A stretch of DNA of 5,332 nt from JBHJOF01 sp050330055 (GTDB lineage Bacteria; Pseudomonadota; Alphaproteobacteria; Kiloniellales; JAKSDN01). Position 1 is the first letter of the stretch, and every line of letters begins with the position of its first letter. This document shows positions 1 to 5,332 of the stretch, in pieces. The notes under the pieces were generated by a model that was given only the letters and a program-made list of their open reading frames with translations, made no database searches and was not told the origin of the DNA. Location: the NCBI GenBank assembly GCA_050330055.1, contig JBHJOF010000023.1, forward strand, positions 1 through 5,332, given 5' to 3'. The position numbers were made by a program, and so were the translations under genes.

Positions 1-443
1 GCGGCGACGATGCAGGTGGCGGCGCGCCGGGTCGTAAGCTCCACCTCGGCGCCGGGCCGGGACTCGCCGCCGAAGAGGCGCAGCGCCTCGGCCCTGGCGG
101 GATCGATGCCGCGGCGGGCGAGCGCCGCCCGCACCGCGGCCGCGTCCTCGTCGGGCTGCACCAGGATCGCCTGCAGGCCCGTGGCGGGCCCGTCCGCCTT
201 GGCATCGAGCGCCGCCAGGTCGGGCCGGCCGTCGCTGCCGAAGACCACCAGCTCGCAGGCCTGGCGCCCTTCCAGGTCACGCAGGGTCAGACGGTCGCCC
301 GGCTCGAGCAGGAAGGTGACGCTGCCGCCGCCGCGCACGCGGTAGTGCTCGATGCCGGGCTCCAGCCGGCGCAGGCCGGGCTCCAGCAGGCGTGGCCGCG
401 CCGCGGCCAGCGCGCCCTCGGGACTCAGCACGGCACCCTGCAT
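1..443 (-). CDS. N-terminal part of a probable DUF1989-like / GcvT-type aminomethyltransferase family protein (partial)
   Basis: An open frame of 147 codons starts at an ATG at 443 and continues off the left edge with no stop. The recognisable block is residues 47-68, with E47-P-G-D50 followed by L52-T-L-R-D-L-E-G and E64-L-V-V-F. It resembles the core of the DUF1989 (urea-carboxylase-associated) fold. From memory, proteins beginning this way with an 'EPGIEHYRVRGGG' stretch (28-40) are long alphaproteobacterial aminomethyltransferase-family proteins, in which this module precedes a folate-binding GcvT domain. That second domain would lie outside the window, so the enzyme name is tentative. 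No signal peptide or membrane segment is seen. In-frame ATGs also lie at 470 and 485. The one at 470 has a GGCGG about 8 bases upstream, so the protein may be 9 residues longer. The gene is divergent from the flavin reductase gene, with about 200 bases between them. Confidence 0.6.
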   Translation of the reverse strand, partial: MQGAVLSPEGALAAARPRLLEPGLRRLEPGIEHYRVRGGGSVTFLLEPGDRLTLRDLEGRQACELVVFGSDGRPDLAALDAKADGPATGLQAILVQPDEDAAAVRAALARRGIDPARAEALRLFGGESRPGAEVELTTRRAATCIVA

Positions 444-589
444 CCCGGTCCCGCGATTTCCTGCGATCATCCTGCCATCCGCCATTATTTTGGTACGCTT
501 GATGCGCGCGGTTGCTGACCGCCAGTGTAGCGGTCCGGGCCCGGAGACTCAATTTGCCGCTACGGCGGTCGCCCGAGCCTGCGCCTTGG

Positions 590-619
590 TTGTCTCACGC
601 CGGGCCCGGCCGCTAAAAT
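590..619 (+). promoter_or_regulatory. Possible sigma-70-like promoter for the flavin reductase gene
   Basis: TTGTCT (590-595) and TAAAAT (614-619) are separated by 18 bases, which fits a -35/-10 pair. The predicted transcription start would fall near 626, about 27 bases before the ATG at 653. The TAAAAT is the most AT-rich stretch in an otherwise GC-rich spacer. Chance matches are common, so this is only a candidate. Confidence 0.3.
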
Positions 620-652
620 GGCCGCCTACAGTCACGGGAGGGTGCGTCACGC

Positions 653-1150
653 ATGCAGCTTGATCCGCTGGATTTCCGCAAGGGCCTCGGTTGCTTCGCC
701 ACCGGCGTCACCATCGTTACGACGCGCAGCCGTCTCGGCGAGCCGGTCGGTCTCACCGTCAACTCCTTCAACTCGGTGTCGCTCGATCCGCCGCTGGTGC
801 TGTTCAGCCTCGGTCGTCACACCTTCTCGCTGCCGGTGTTCCTCTCGACCGACCACTTCGCCGTCAACGTGCTGCGCGACGACCAGCTGGCGCTGTCGAA
901 CCGCTTTGCCCGCGCCAACCCCGACAAGTGGAACGGCGTCGCCTACGAGACCTGGGACAGCGGCTGCCCGATCCTGCCCGACGCGCTCGCCAGCTTCGAG
1001 TGCCACGTCCGCTATACCCACGATGGCGGCGACCACGTCATCTTCGTCGGCGAGGTGACGCGCATGGCCTGCGACCCAACGGGCGAGCCGCTGCTGTTCT
1101 ACGGCGGCCGTTACTGCGCGCGCGAAGATCTGGAGGTAGAGACGTCCTAG
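653..1150 (+). CDS. Flavin reductase family protein (NAD(P)H:FMN oxidoreductase-like)
   Basis: This 165-residue protein matches the flavin_reduct (PF01613) family in length and motif order. Residues 15-24 read FATGVTIVTT. Residues 33-47 carry the G-x-T-V-N-S-F-N-S-V-S-x-D-P-P signature that contacts the flavin. FAVNVL is at 69-74, GDHVIFVGEV at 126-135 and LLFYGGRY at 147-154. Family members are small dimeric cytoplasmic enzymes that bind FMN or FAD. Many reduce free flavin with NAD(P)H and pass it to a partner monooxygenase (HpaC, NtaB types), while others act alone. No partner monooxygenase is visible here, so the physiological substrate is unknown. The ATG at 653 is preceded by GGGAGGG (636-642) at about 10 bases, and the conserved region begins within 15 residues, which supports this start. 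The gene looks monocistronic: it is divergent from the left gene and convergent with the EAL-like gene. Confidence 0.92.
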   Translation: MQLDPLDFRKGLGCFATGVTIVTTRSRLGEPVGLTVNSFNSVSLDPPLVLFSLGRHTFSLPVFLSTDHFAVNVLRDDQLALSNRFARANPDKWNGVAYETWDSGCPILPDALASFECHVRYTHDGGDHVIFVGEVTRMACDPTGEPLLFYGGRYCAREDLEVETS

Positions 1151-1180
1151 TACCTGGAATCACAAATGGGTGTTACGTGG

Positions 1181-1223
1181 CACCGGCCCTCATACTTCGA
1201 CAAGCTCAACATGAGGGTGCCGG
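1181..1223. repeat. REP-like palindromic intergenic element
   Basis: Outer arms CCGG-CCCTCAT (1183-1193) and ATGAGGG-TG-CCGG (1211-1223) pair except for a two-base bulge. They flank a CTTCGACAAGCTCAA core (1195-1209). The core and the CCTCAT/ATGAGG arms match, from memory, a short palindrome dispersed in large numbers through alphaproteobacterial and some other genomes. It sits in the 248-base gene-free stretch (1151-1398) between two convergent genes, a typical position for such elements, where the hairpin could also help end transcription from either side. The A/C and C/A mismatches just inside the arms suggest a decayed copy. The rest of the stretch shows no gene. Confidence 0.65.
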
Positions 1224-1327
1224 AGAGGACCCAGGGACCACAGGATGCGAAGCGCCGAAAGAGCGCAGCGGCAAGGCGAGTCTCGTTCGTCCCGCAAGAG
1301 CCGCTATGTTTTCTGCAGCAGCTCTCT

Positions 1328-1353
1328 ACAGCAGTGCACGACAGCAGTACACG
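1328..1353. repeat. Two-copy 13-base tandem repeat
   Basis: ACAGCAGTGCACG (1328-1340) is followed immediately by ACAGCAGTACACG (1341-1353), with one mismatch. Another ACAGCAG begins at 1368 and a GCAGCAG lies just upstream near 1315. The repeat is intergenic, between the two convergent genes. No function can be assigned; slippage or a decayed larger repeat are both possible. Confidence 0.5.
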
Positions 1354-1398
1354 GCCGGCCTGGCTAAACAGCAGCGGAGGAACCGGGCCGGTCCGGCC

Positions 1399-2712
1399 TT
1401 ACCGCCTGGGGCGCTCCGCCATGCGGTGGCGCTGCAGGGCGGCGGCCAGGCGCTGCGGGCTGTCGCTCGGCCGCGGCTCCCGGCCCAGCATGTGGTCGAG
1501 CTGAAAGCCCTGGTAGAGGGTGATGCCGAGCCGGCGGCCGACGTCGAGCGCGGCCGGCGTGTCGCAGCGGCTGAGGATAACCCGCTCGGGCCCGCTGCGG
1601 CGCACCAGCTCGGTGAGCGCCGTGCCGCGCTCGCCGGTGGCATAGTCGCTCAGGTCGCTGCTCCACTGCAGCTTCACCAGGTCGATCCCGAGGCGCTCGC
1701 GGTCGATGAAGGGCAGCGACAGGTGGGTGGCGCCGTCGAGGCAGATGCGGTAGCCGCGATCGTGCAGGAAATCGCGCGCGAATGCGAAGCTTGCCAGGTC
1801 GGCGAAGACGTCGATGAGCTGCAGCTCGATCACCACCGAACGCTCTCGATTTATGGTGACCGCCGAGTCGAGCTGCAGAAACTCGGGCGCCAGAAGCGTG
1901 GCGACGTTGAGATTGAGGCTGAGCGAGCGGCGCAGATCAACGGCGTCGGGCTGGCGCAGCATGGCGATCATGCGGCGATCGAGATGACGCGTCAGGTCGC
2001 GGAACAACCAGGGATTGGCCTCGAGGTCGTGGTCCGGCAGCAGGGCGTGGCGCAGGCCGGCGATCGAGATGGTCAGCTCGTGCAGCAGCGGCGTTGGCGT
2101 GGCGCCCTGGGCGACGGCGCAGATCGGCTGGCGCTGCAGCAGCGCCGTCAGGTCGGTGTGGGCGATCGCCTCCTCGATCGCGCCCAAGCGCGGCTCATCG
2201 ATCGGTAGGGCCGGCGCCACGGCCAGGGGGACGGCCTGGTCGGTCGCCTGCGCCGCCTCGGCTTTGAGCCGCTCGCGCAATTGCGCCTCGGCCATGGCCA
2301 GGAACTCGTCGTAGTCGTCGGCGAGCTGATACCAGTCGCAGAAGGGATCGCTACCATCCGGCCCGGCGGCCTCGTCGCGCAGCAGCGGGTCTTCGCTGAA
2401 GAGATAGCGCAGGCGCAGCACATAGTCGTCGATCCGCGACAGCGCCACGCCGCGGCAGAGCACCACCAGATCGTCGTTGGAGAGCTGGAACAGGCCGCCC
2501 TCGTGGCCGGTCATCAGCGGCTCGAAAGCGGCGGCGGCGATGCGCAGGTGATGGCGCCGGCGGTTGTAGGGACGCAGCCGCGAGAGGTGGACATGGACCG
2601 CGACGCGTCCCTCGGTGTGGCGCTGCAGGCGCTTGGCGGTGTCGAACAGGCGGTGTTCCGGCGCCGCGGCGACGGCCTCGCTGCTCTCGCGCATCTCTGT
2701 TTCGGACCGCAC
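1399..2712 (-). CDS. Soluble degenerate GGDEF-like/EAL-like domain protein, probably catalytically inactive
   Basis: This 437-residue protein has no signal peptide or membrane segment, so it is probably cytoplasmic. Residues 20-110 look like a divergent GGDEF fold: F75-Q-L is followed by S78-N-D-D-L82 where GGDEF would stand, and then VVL. A linker (about 111-190) leads to an EAL-like domain (about 190-410). By alignment from memory, E212 (HELTI), N267 (LNLN), D326, K347 and Q401 (QGF) occupy positions of conserved EAL residues. The DDFG motif reads D326-G-A-T, and the E-x-V-E motif reads S381-R-C-D384. Loss of the second aspartate and the proposed catalytic glutamate argues against c-di-GMP hydrolysis; binding may remain. 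Similar proteins seem to be conserved in Rhodospirillales. The start is a GTG at 2712; an ATG at 2694 is an alternative. The gene lies 81 bases downstream of the protease gene on the same strand, so co-transcription is likely. Confidence 0.82.
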   Translation of the reverse strand: MRSETEMRESSEAVAAAPEHRLFDTAKRLQRHTEGRVAVHVHLSRLRPYNRRRHHLRIAAAAFEPLMTGHEGGLFQLSNDDLVVLCRGVALSRIDDYVLRLRYLFSEDPLLRDEAAGPDGSDPFCDWYQLADDYDEFLAMAEAQLRERLKAEAAQATDQAVPLAVAPALPIDEPRLGAIEEAIAHTDLTALLQRQPICAVAQGATPTPLLHELTISIAGLRHALLPDHDLEANPWLFRDLTRHLDRRMIAMLRQPDAVDLRRSLSLNLNVATLLAPEFLQLDSAVTINRERSVVIELQLIDVFADLASFAFARDFLHDRGYRICLDGATHLSLPFIDRERLGIDLVKLQWSSDLSDYATGERGTALTELVRRSGPERVILSRCDTPAALDVGRRLGITLYQGFQLDHMLGREPRPSDSPQRLAAALQRHRMAERPRR

Positions 2713-2725
2713 GCCCGTCTCACGC

Positions 2726-2754
2726 TCCGCCGGCTTTCGGGTATGGCCGGCAGA
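2726..2754 (-). promoter_or_regulatory. Hairpin in the protease-EAL intergenic gap overlapping a possible ribosome binding site
   Basis: GCCGGC (2746-2751) and GCCGGC (2729-2734) form a six-pair stem with an 11-base loop. On the minus strand three more pairs, one of them G-T, extend it to 2754/2726. The extension takes in most of a GGAG (2725-2728) that lies 12 bases before the GTG at 2712. The stem could tune translation of the EAL-like gene or mark a processing site between the two cistrons. There is no T-run, so it is not a standard terminator. Confidence 0.35.
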
Positions 2755-2793
2755 GCCTAGGAAGCCACGATTGCCAAATTGTTAAGGGGGCGC

Positions 2794-3453
2794 TCAGCTG
2801 CGTGGCTTGTGTAGCCACCAGGAGGTTTCGTTGATCGAATAGATCGGCCGATAGTGGCGGATGGTCTCGGCCCGCACCACGCTGCTGATCTGGTTGTCGA
2901 GCACGTAGGCCCGGTCGTCCAGATAGACCACCAGAACGGCGTGCGCCAGCTTCAGGTTGGTGTCCATCAGCACGACGATGCGCAGATCCTCGTTGGTGAA
3001 GCCGAGCGCGCGCAAGGTGAGGAACTTGGCGATCGCGTAGTCCTCGCAGTCGCCCTGCTTGCGGAAGAACTGTAGCGGCGACGTCCAGTAGTCGTCGAGT
3101 CCCCAGTTGACCGGGTCGATGATGTAGCGGCGCCGGTTCATCTCCTGGTTGACGGCGGCGATCTGGGTCAGGCGGTCCTTGCCGCGCAGCGATTCGATGA
3201 AGGCATCCCAGGCCTCAATGTGGCAGACGTCATAGCGGCTGCCCGGCGTGCAGCGTTCGGGCACCTGGCGGTCGTTGACGCTGCGCTCCAGCGCCCCCAC
3301 CCACTTGGGAAAGGCGGCCAGGCCGTTGCCCCTCTGCTCGCCGCTGTCGAACAGGCTAGGGTAGCTGCGCGCCGAGGCCGGGGCGCTGTCGCTGACGGAC
3401 AGAAGAGCGGTGAAGGCGGCCGCAAGGAGTGCCGGCCAGATCCGGAGCGTCAC
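2794..3453 (-). CDS. LapG-type periplasmic transglutaminase-like cysteine protease (BTLCP, peptidase C93)
   Basis: This 219-residue protein belongs to the bacterial transglutaminase-like cysteine proteinase family (PF06035), typified by Pseudomonas LapG, which cleaves the N-terminus of a surface adhesin and releases it from the cell. The triad is visible: C136 in QGDCEDYAIAKF, H171 in LAHAVL and D186 in VLDNQ. D135 and E137 flank the cysteine as in LapG, where the equivalent residues bind calcium. W51 and W82 lie in the N-terminal part. Residues 1-28 form a Sec signal peptide (hydrophobic 5-20, ASA before a likely cut after A28), so it acts in the periplasm. C68 and C77 could form a disulfide there. 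The start is a GTG at 3453 with AGAGGA (3464-3469) ten bases upstream; it gives the complete signal peptide. The gene precedes the EAL-like gene on the same strand and is divergent from the sensor gene. The substrate is not in the window. Confidence 0.92.
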   Translation of the reverse strand: MTLRIWPALLAAAFTALLSVSDSAPASARSYPSLFDSGEQRGNGLAAFPKWVGALERSVNDRQVPERCTPGSRYDVCHIEAWDAFIESLRGKDRLTQIAAVNQEMNRRRYIIDPVNWGLDDYWTSPLQFFRKQGDCEDYAIAKFLTLRALGFTNEDLRIVVLMDTNLKLAHAVLVVYLDDRAYVLDNQISSVVRAETIRHYRPIYSINETSWWLHKPRS

Positions 3454-3512
3454 GTCTCGAGCATCCTCTACCTGAAGAGCTGTGGTGCGCAGAGCGCCAG
3501 CTTAGGAGAACG

Positions 3513-3533
3513 CGCTTAAGCCTTCCTTAAGCG
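3513..3533. promoter_or_regulatory. CtrA-type box TTAA-N7-TTAA inside a perfect inverted repeat
   Basis: TTAA (3516-3519), seven bases, then TTAA (3527-3530) matches the full CtrA consensus established in Caulobacter. It lies within a perfect 8-base inverted repeat, CGCTTAAG and CTTAAGCG, with a 5-base spacer. The site is about 60 bases upstream of the protease GTG and about 120 bases upstream of the sensor start, in the divergent region. For the protease, overlap of the box with a -35 element would place a start site near 3480-3490. Binding by another dimeric regulator is possible because the match is symmetrical. Confidence 0.55.
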
Positions 3534-3558
3534 GGTTTGGGACATTCTTTGCCAAGTC

Positions 3559-3566
3559 TTAACCAT
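3559..3566 (+). promoter_or_regulatory. TTAACCAT motif, CtrA half-site type
   Basis: TTAACCAT is the second motif described for CtrA-controlled promoters in Caulobacter. It lies 29 bases to the right of the TTAA-N7-TTAA box, reads toward the sensor gene and is about 83 bases before its TTG start. Its meaning depends on the nearby full box; alone, an 8-base match would carry little weight. Confidence 0.42.
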
Positions 3567-3635
3567 GCGGCCGCCGACCCCCCGGATCACCGCAAGAAGG
3601 TCGTGATTCAGGGACAGCAATGACCGGCCGGCCGC

Positions 3636-3639
3636 GGAG
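3636..3639 (+). promoter_or_regulatory. Ribosome binding site deciding the TTG start of the sensor gene
   Basis: GGAG lies nine bases before the TTG at 3649. The sensor frame is closed by a TGA at 3604-3606 and has no ATG or GTG between that stop and the first membrane segment, so this TTG is the only common start that keeps the segment. The ATG at 3620, with a weaker AGGGA in front, is in a different frame. Confidence 0.6.
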
Positions 3640-3648
3640 AGCGAGACT

Positions 3649-5332
3649 TTGCCGAGCAGCCAGTCGCAGCTTCTTGCATCGTCCAACCCGAGCGTCGAGC
3701 CCAGGCACGGCGGTGGCGCCGGCTGGCAGATCGCGCTCAGTCTCGGCCTGCTGCTGCTGGCGGCCGCCGTCGGCGTCTATCTGGTCTTCTCATTCGTCGC
3801 CGAGGAGCGGGCGCGCGAGCTGCGCGCCTGGCAGGTTCGCCTCGGCATCGTGGCCGACGGCCGCGCCGCCGCTGTCGACGACTGGCTGACGCGTCAGCAG
3901 GACGAAATCCGCGCGCTGGCCGGCAATCCCACGGTTCAGCTCTTCGTCACCGAGCTGCACCTGGCCGGCGGCGATCCGAACCAGGTGATCGACGCCGAGG
4001 CGCAGCGCCAGTACCTGCAGAACCTGCTGGCGGTGACGGCTGACCGCACCGGCTTCATCGGCCCGCTGATCGGACCCGCCGTGGCCGCCAACGTGGACCA
4101 GCGCGCGCTCGGCGGTCTCGCCCTGCTCGATCGCAAGGGCAAGCCGCTGGCCTCGACGCCCGGCTTCCGCCTGCCGACGCTGCCGGCTGACATTGGCCTG
4201 CGGCCCGAGGGCGGCGTCAGCGGCCCGACCCTTGACGAGACCGCGACGCCGGCGCTGCTGTTTCACGCGCCGGTCTATGCGCTGCAGAGCAGCCCGGAGA
4301 TCGGCGCCGAGATCGGCTACATCCTCGGCCTGCGCCAGGTGGCGGCGGAGCTCTTCCCGTTGCTGCACCAGCCGGGTGCGCTCGAGGCGACGCTCGAAGT
4401 GATGCTGCTGCGTGACACCGACGAGGGCCTGGTCGAATACCTCTCGCCGCTGCAGGACGGCAGCGCGCCGCTCAGCCGGCGCTTCCCGATCGATACGGCG
4501 CATCTGGCCGGCGCCTTTGCTCTCGACCATCCAGGCGGTTTCGCCCTGCTGCGCGACTATCGCGACCAGGAGGTGCTGGTCACCGGCCGGCGTCTCGCCG
4601 CCATGCCCTGGGCGCTGGCGGTGAAGATCGACCGCGCGGAAGCGCTCGCCGACAGCGACGCGCGGCTCAGCCGCCTGCTGATCGTGCTGCTGCTGGCGAT
4701 CGCGCTGGCCGCGGTGGTGATCCTGGCGGCCTGGCGCCACGGCGCCTCGCGGCGTGCGTCCCGCGCGGCCCGGCTCTATCGCGAGACCGCCGGCGCACTG
4801 GAGCAGCAGCGCAACCTGCTGCGCCTGGTGACCGACAGCCAGCCGACCAGCATCTTCATCGTCGACGAGGGCGGCCACTATCGCTTCGCCAACCGCCGTG
4901 CCGCCGAGGCCGCCGGCATCGCCGGCAGCGACCTCCTGGGCAAGAGCCTGCAGGCCGTGCTGGGGCCGGCGCGTGCCGAGCGCTTCCTGCGGCTAAACCA
5001 GCAGGCGCTCTCCTCCGGCCGGGCGGCCAGAGGCCAGGCGCGCCTGAACGGCGGCCCCACCGAGCATGTCTTGGTTTCCGACCATATTCCGATGAACGCA
5101 GGATCGGTGGCGGCCGATGATGCCGCGCGCTCGGTGCTGGTGGTCGAGCGCGACATCACCGCCGAGGTGCTGGAGCGCGAGCGCCGCGAGCGCGCCCTCG
5201 ATCACCTGGTGCAGACCCTGGTCGGCATTGTCGATCGGCGCGATCCGCACGCCGCCGAGCACTCCAAGCGTGTCGGCCGGCTGGCGGCGCGCATCGCCGA
5301 GGAGATGGGCCTCGACGATGCCGACCGCGAGA
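3649..5332 (+). CDS. Membrane sensor with Cache-like periplasmic domain, PAS domain and start of an HD/HD-GYP domain (partial)
   Basis: The open frame gives 561 residues and runs off the right edge. A short cytoplasmic N-terminus is followed by membrane segment 1 (about 27-50), a periplasmic region (51-342) and membrane segment 2 (about 343-363, LLIVLLLAIALAAVVILAAW). The periplasmic part has the layout of a double Cache ligand-binding domain, including a closing RRLAAMPWALAVKID stretch that returns to the membrane. A PAS domain follows (about 389-504; IFIVDEGGHYRFANRRA, ending in ERDIT). A charged coil then leads into LVQTLVGIVDRRDPHAAEHSKRVG, where D532 and H538 fit the start of an HD or HD-GYP domain. 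HD-GYP enzymes degrade c-di-GMP, but the HD pair and the GYP motif lie beyond the window, so activity cannot be judged. The start is a TTG at 3649. The gene is divergent from the LapG-like protease and shares its CtrA-type promoter region. Confidence 0.85.
   Translation, partial: MPSSQSQLLASSNPSVEPRHGGGAGWQIALSLGLLLLAAAVGVYLVFSFVAEERARELRAWQVRLGIVADGRAAAVDDWLTRQQDEIRALAGNPTVQLFVTELHLAGGDPNQVIDAEAQRQYLQNLLAVTADRTGFIGPLIGPAVAANVDQRALGGLALLDRKGKPLASTPGFRLPTLPADIGLRPEGGVSGPTLDETATPALLFHAPVYALQSSPEIGAEIGYILGLRQVAAELFPLLHQPGALEATLEVMLLRDTDEGLVEYLSPLQDGSAPLSRRFPIDTAHLAGAFALDHPGGFALLRDYRDQEVLVTGRRLAAMPWALAVKIDRAEALADSDARLSRLLIVLLLAIALAAVVILAAWRHGASRRASRAARLYRETAGALEQQRNLLRLVTDSQPTSIFIVDEGGHYRFANRRAAEAAGIAGSDLLGKSLQAVLGPARAERFLRLNQQALSSGRAARGQARLNGGPTEHVLVSDHIPMNAGSVAADDAARSVLVVERDITAEVLERERRERALDHLVQTLVGIVDRRDPHAAEHSKRVGRLAARIAEEMGLDDADRE

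Noticed and set aside
277..552. A 91-codon minus-strand frame over the left divergent region
   Set aside because: It overlaps the partial aminomethyltransferase-like gene in another frame and its product is an Arg/Ala-rich composition typical of a shadow.
1386..1398. Palindrome GGCCGG-T-CCGGCC just past the EAL-like stop codon as a terminator
   Set aside because: The loop of the full palindrome is one base, the usable stem is only four pairs, and no T-run follows on either strand.
691..2208. A 505-codon plus-strand open frame
   Set aside because: It overlaps the flavin reductase gene out of frame, crosses the intergenic repeat and then runs antisense through the EAL-like gene. Its product is rich in Arg, Ala and Gln with no recognisable domain, as expected for a shadow frame in GC-rich DNA.
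2281..2760. A 159-codon plus-strand frame
   Set aside because: It lies antisense to the N-terminal half of the EAL-like gene and shows no independent coding evidence or ribosome binding site.
3620..3889. An 89-codon plus-strand frame starting at ATG 3620
   Set aside because: The product is Arg/Ser/Ala-rich with no domain and mostly overlaps the sensor gene in another frame. It is kept only as a possible leader in the start-site finding.
3790..4878. A 362-codon minus-strand open frame
   Set aside because: It is antisense to the Cache domain of the sensor, which has clear membrane and domain structure in its own frame. The antisense product is low-complexity and unrecognisable.

Overview
The window is a GC-rich chromosomal segment that looks alphaproteobacterial, probably from the Rhodospirillales or a related group. 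This is inferred from codon use, from a CtrA-type motif pair, from a palindromic repeat of a type common in alphaproteobacterial genomes, and from the style of the signalling proteins. No rRNA, tRNA, CRISPR array, transposase or phage gene is visible.

Left part (1-1150): two divergent genes that look metabolic. A gene on the minus strand runs off the left edge; its N-terminus resembles the DUF1989-like module that I associate with some GcvT-type aminomethyltransferases. Facing away from it is a complete flavin-reductase-domain protein (653-1150). A gene-free stretch follows (1151-1398), between convergent genes. It holds a REP-like palindrome and a short tandem repeat.

Right part (1399-5332): a signalling cluster. 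On the minus strand, a LapG-type periplasmic cysteine protease (2794-3453) is followed 81 bases downstream by a soluble protein (1399-2712) with a degenerate GGDEF-like segment and an EAL-like domain that has lost catalytic residues. Divergent from the protease is a large membrane sensor (3649 to beyond the right edge) with a periplasmic Cache-like domain, a PAS domain and the start of an HD or HD-GYP domain. The shared intergenic region carries a perfect TTAA-N7-TTAA site and a TTAACCAT motif, both matching known CtrA-binding patterns.

Reading: the right part looks like a c-di-GMP-linked module. An extracellular signal may be sensed by the Cache-PAS-HD protein. An inactive GGDEF/EAL protein may bind rather than turn over c-di-GMP. 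A LapG-like protease may process a surface protein. The individual domains are well supported for the protease and reasonably supported for the other two; the functional linkage is inference. No adhesin substrate and no membrane-bound LapD partner is present in the window.
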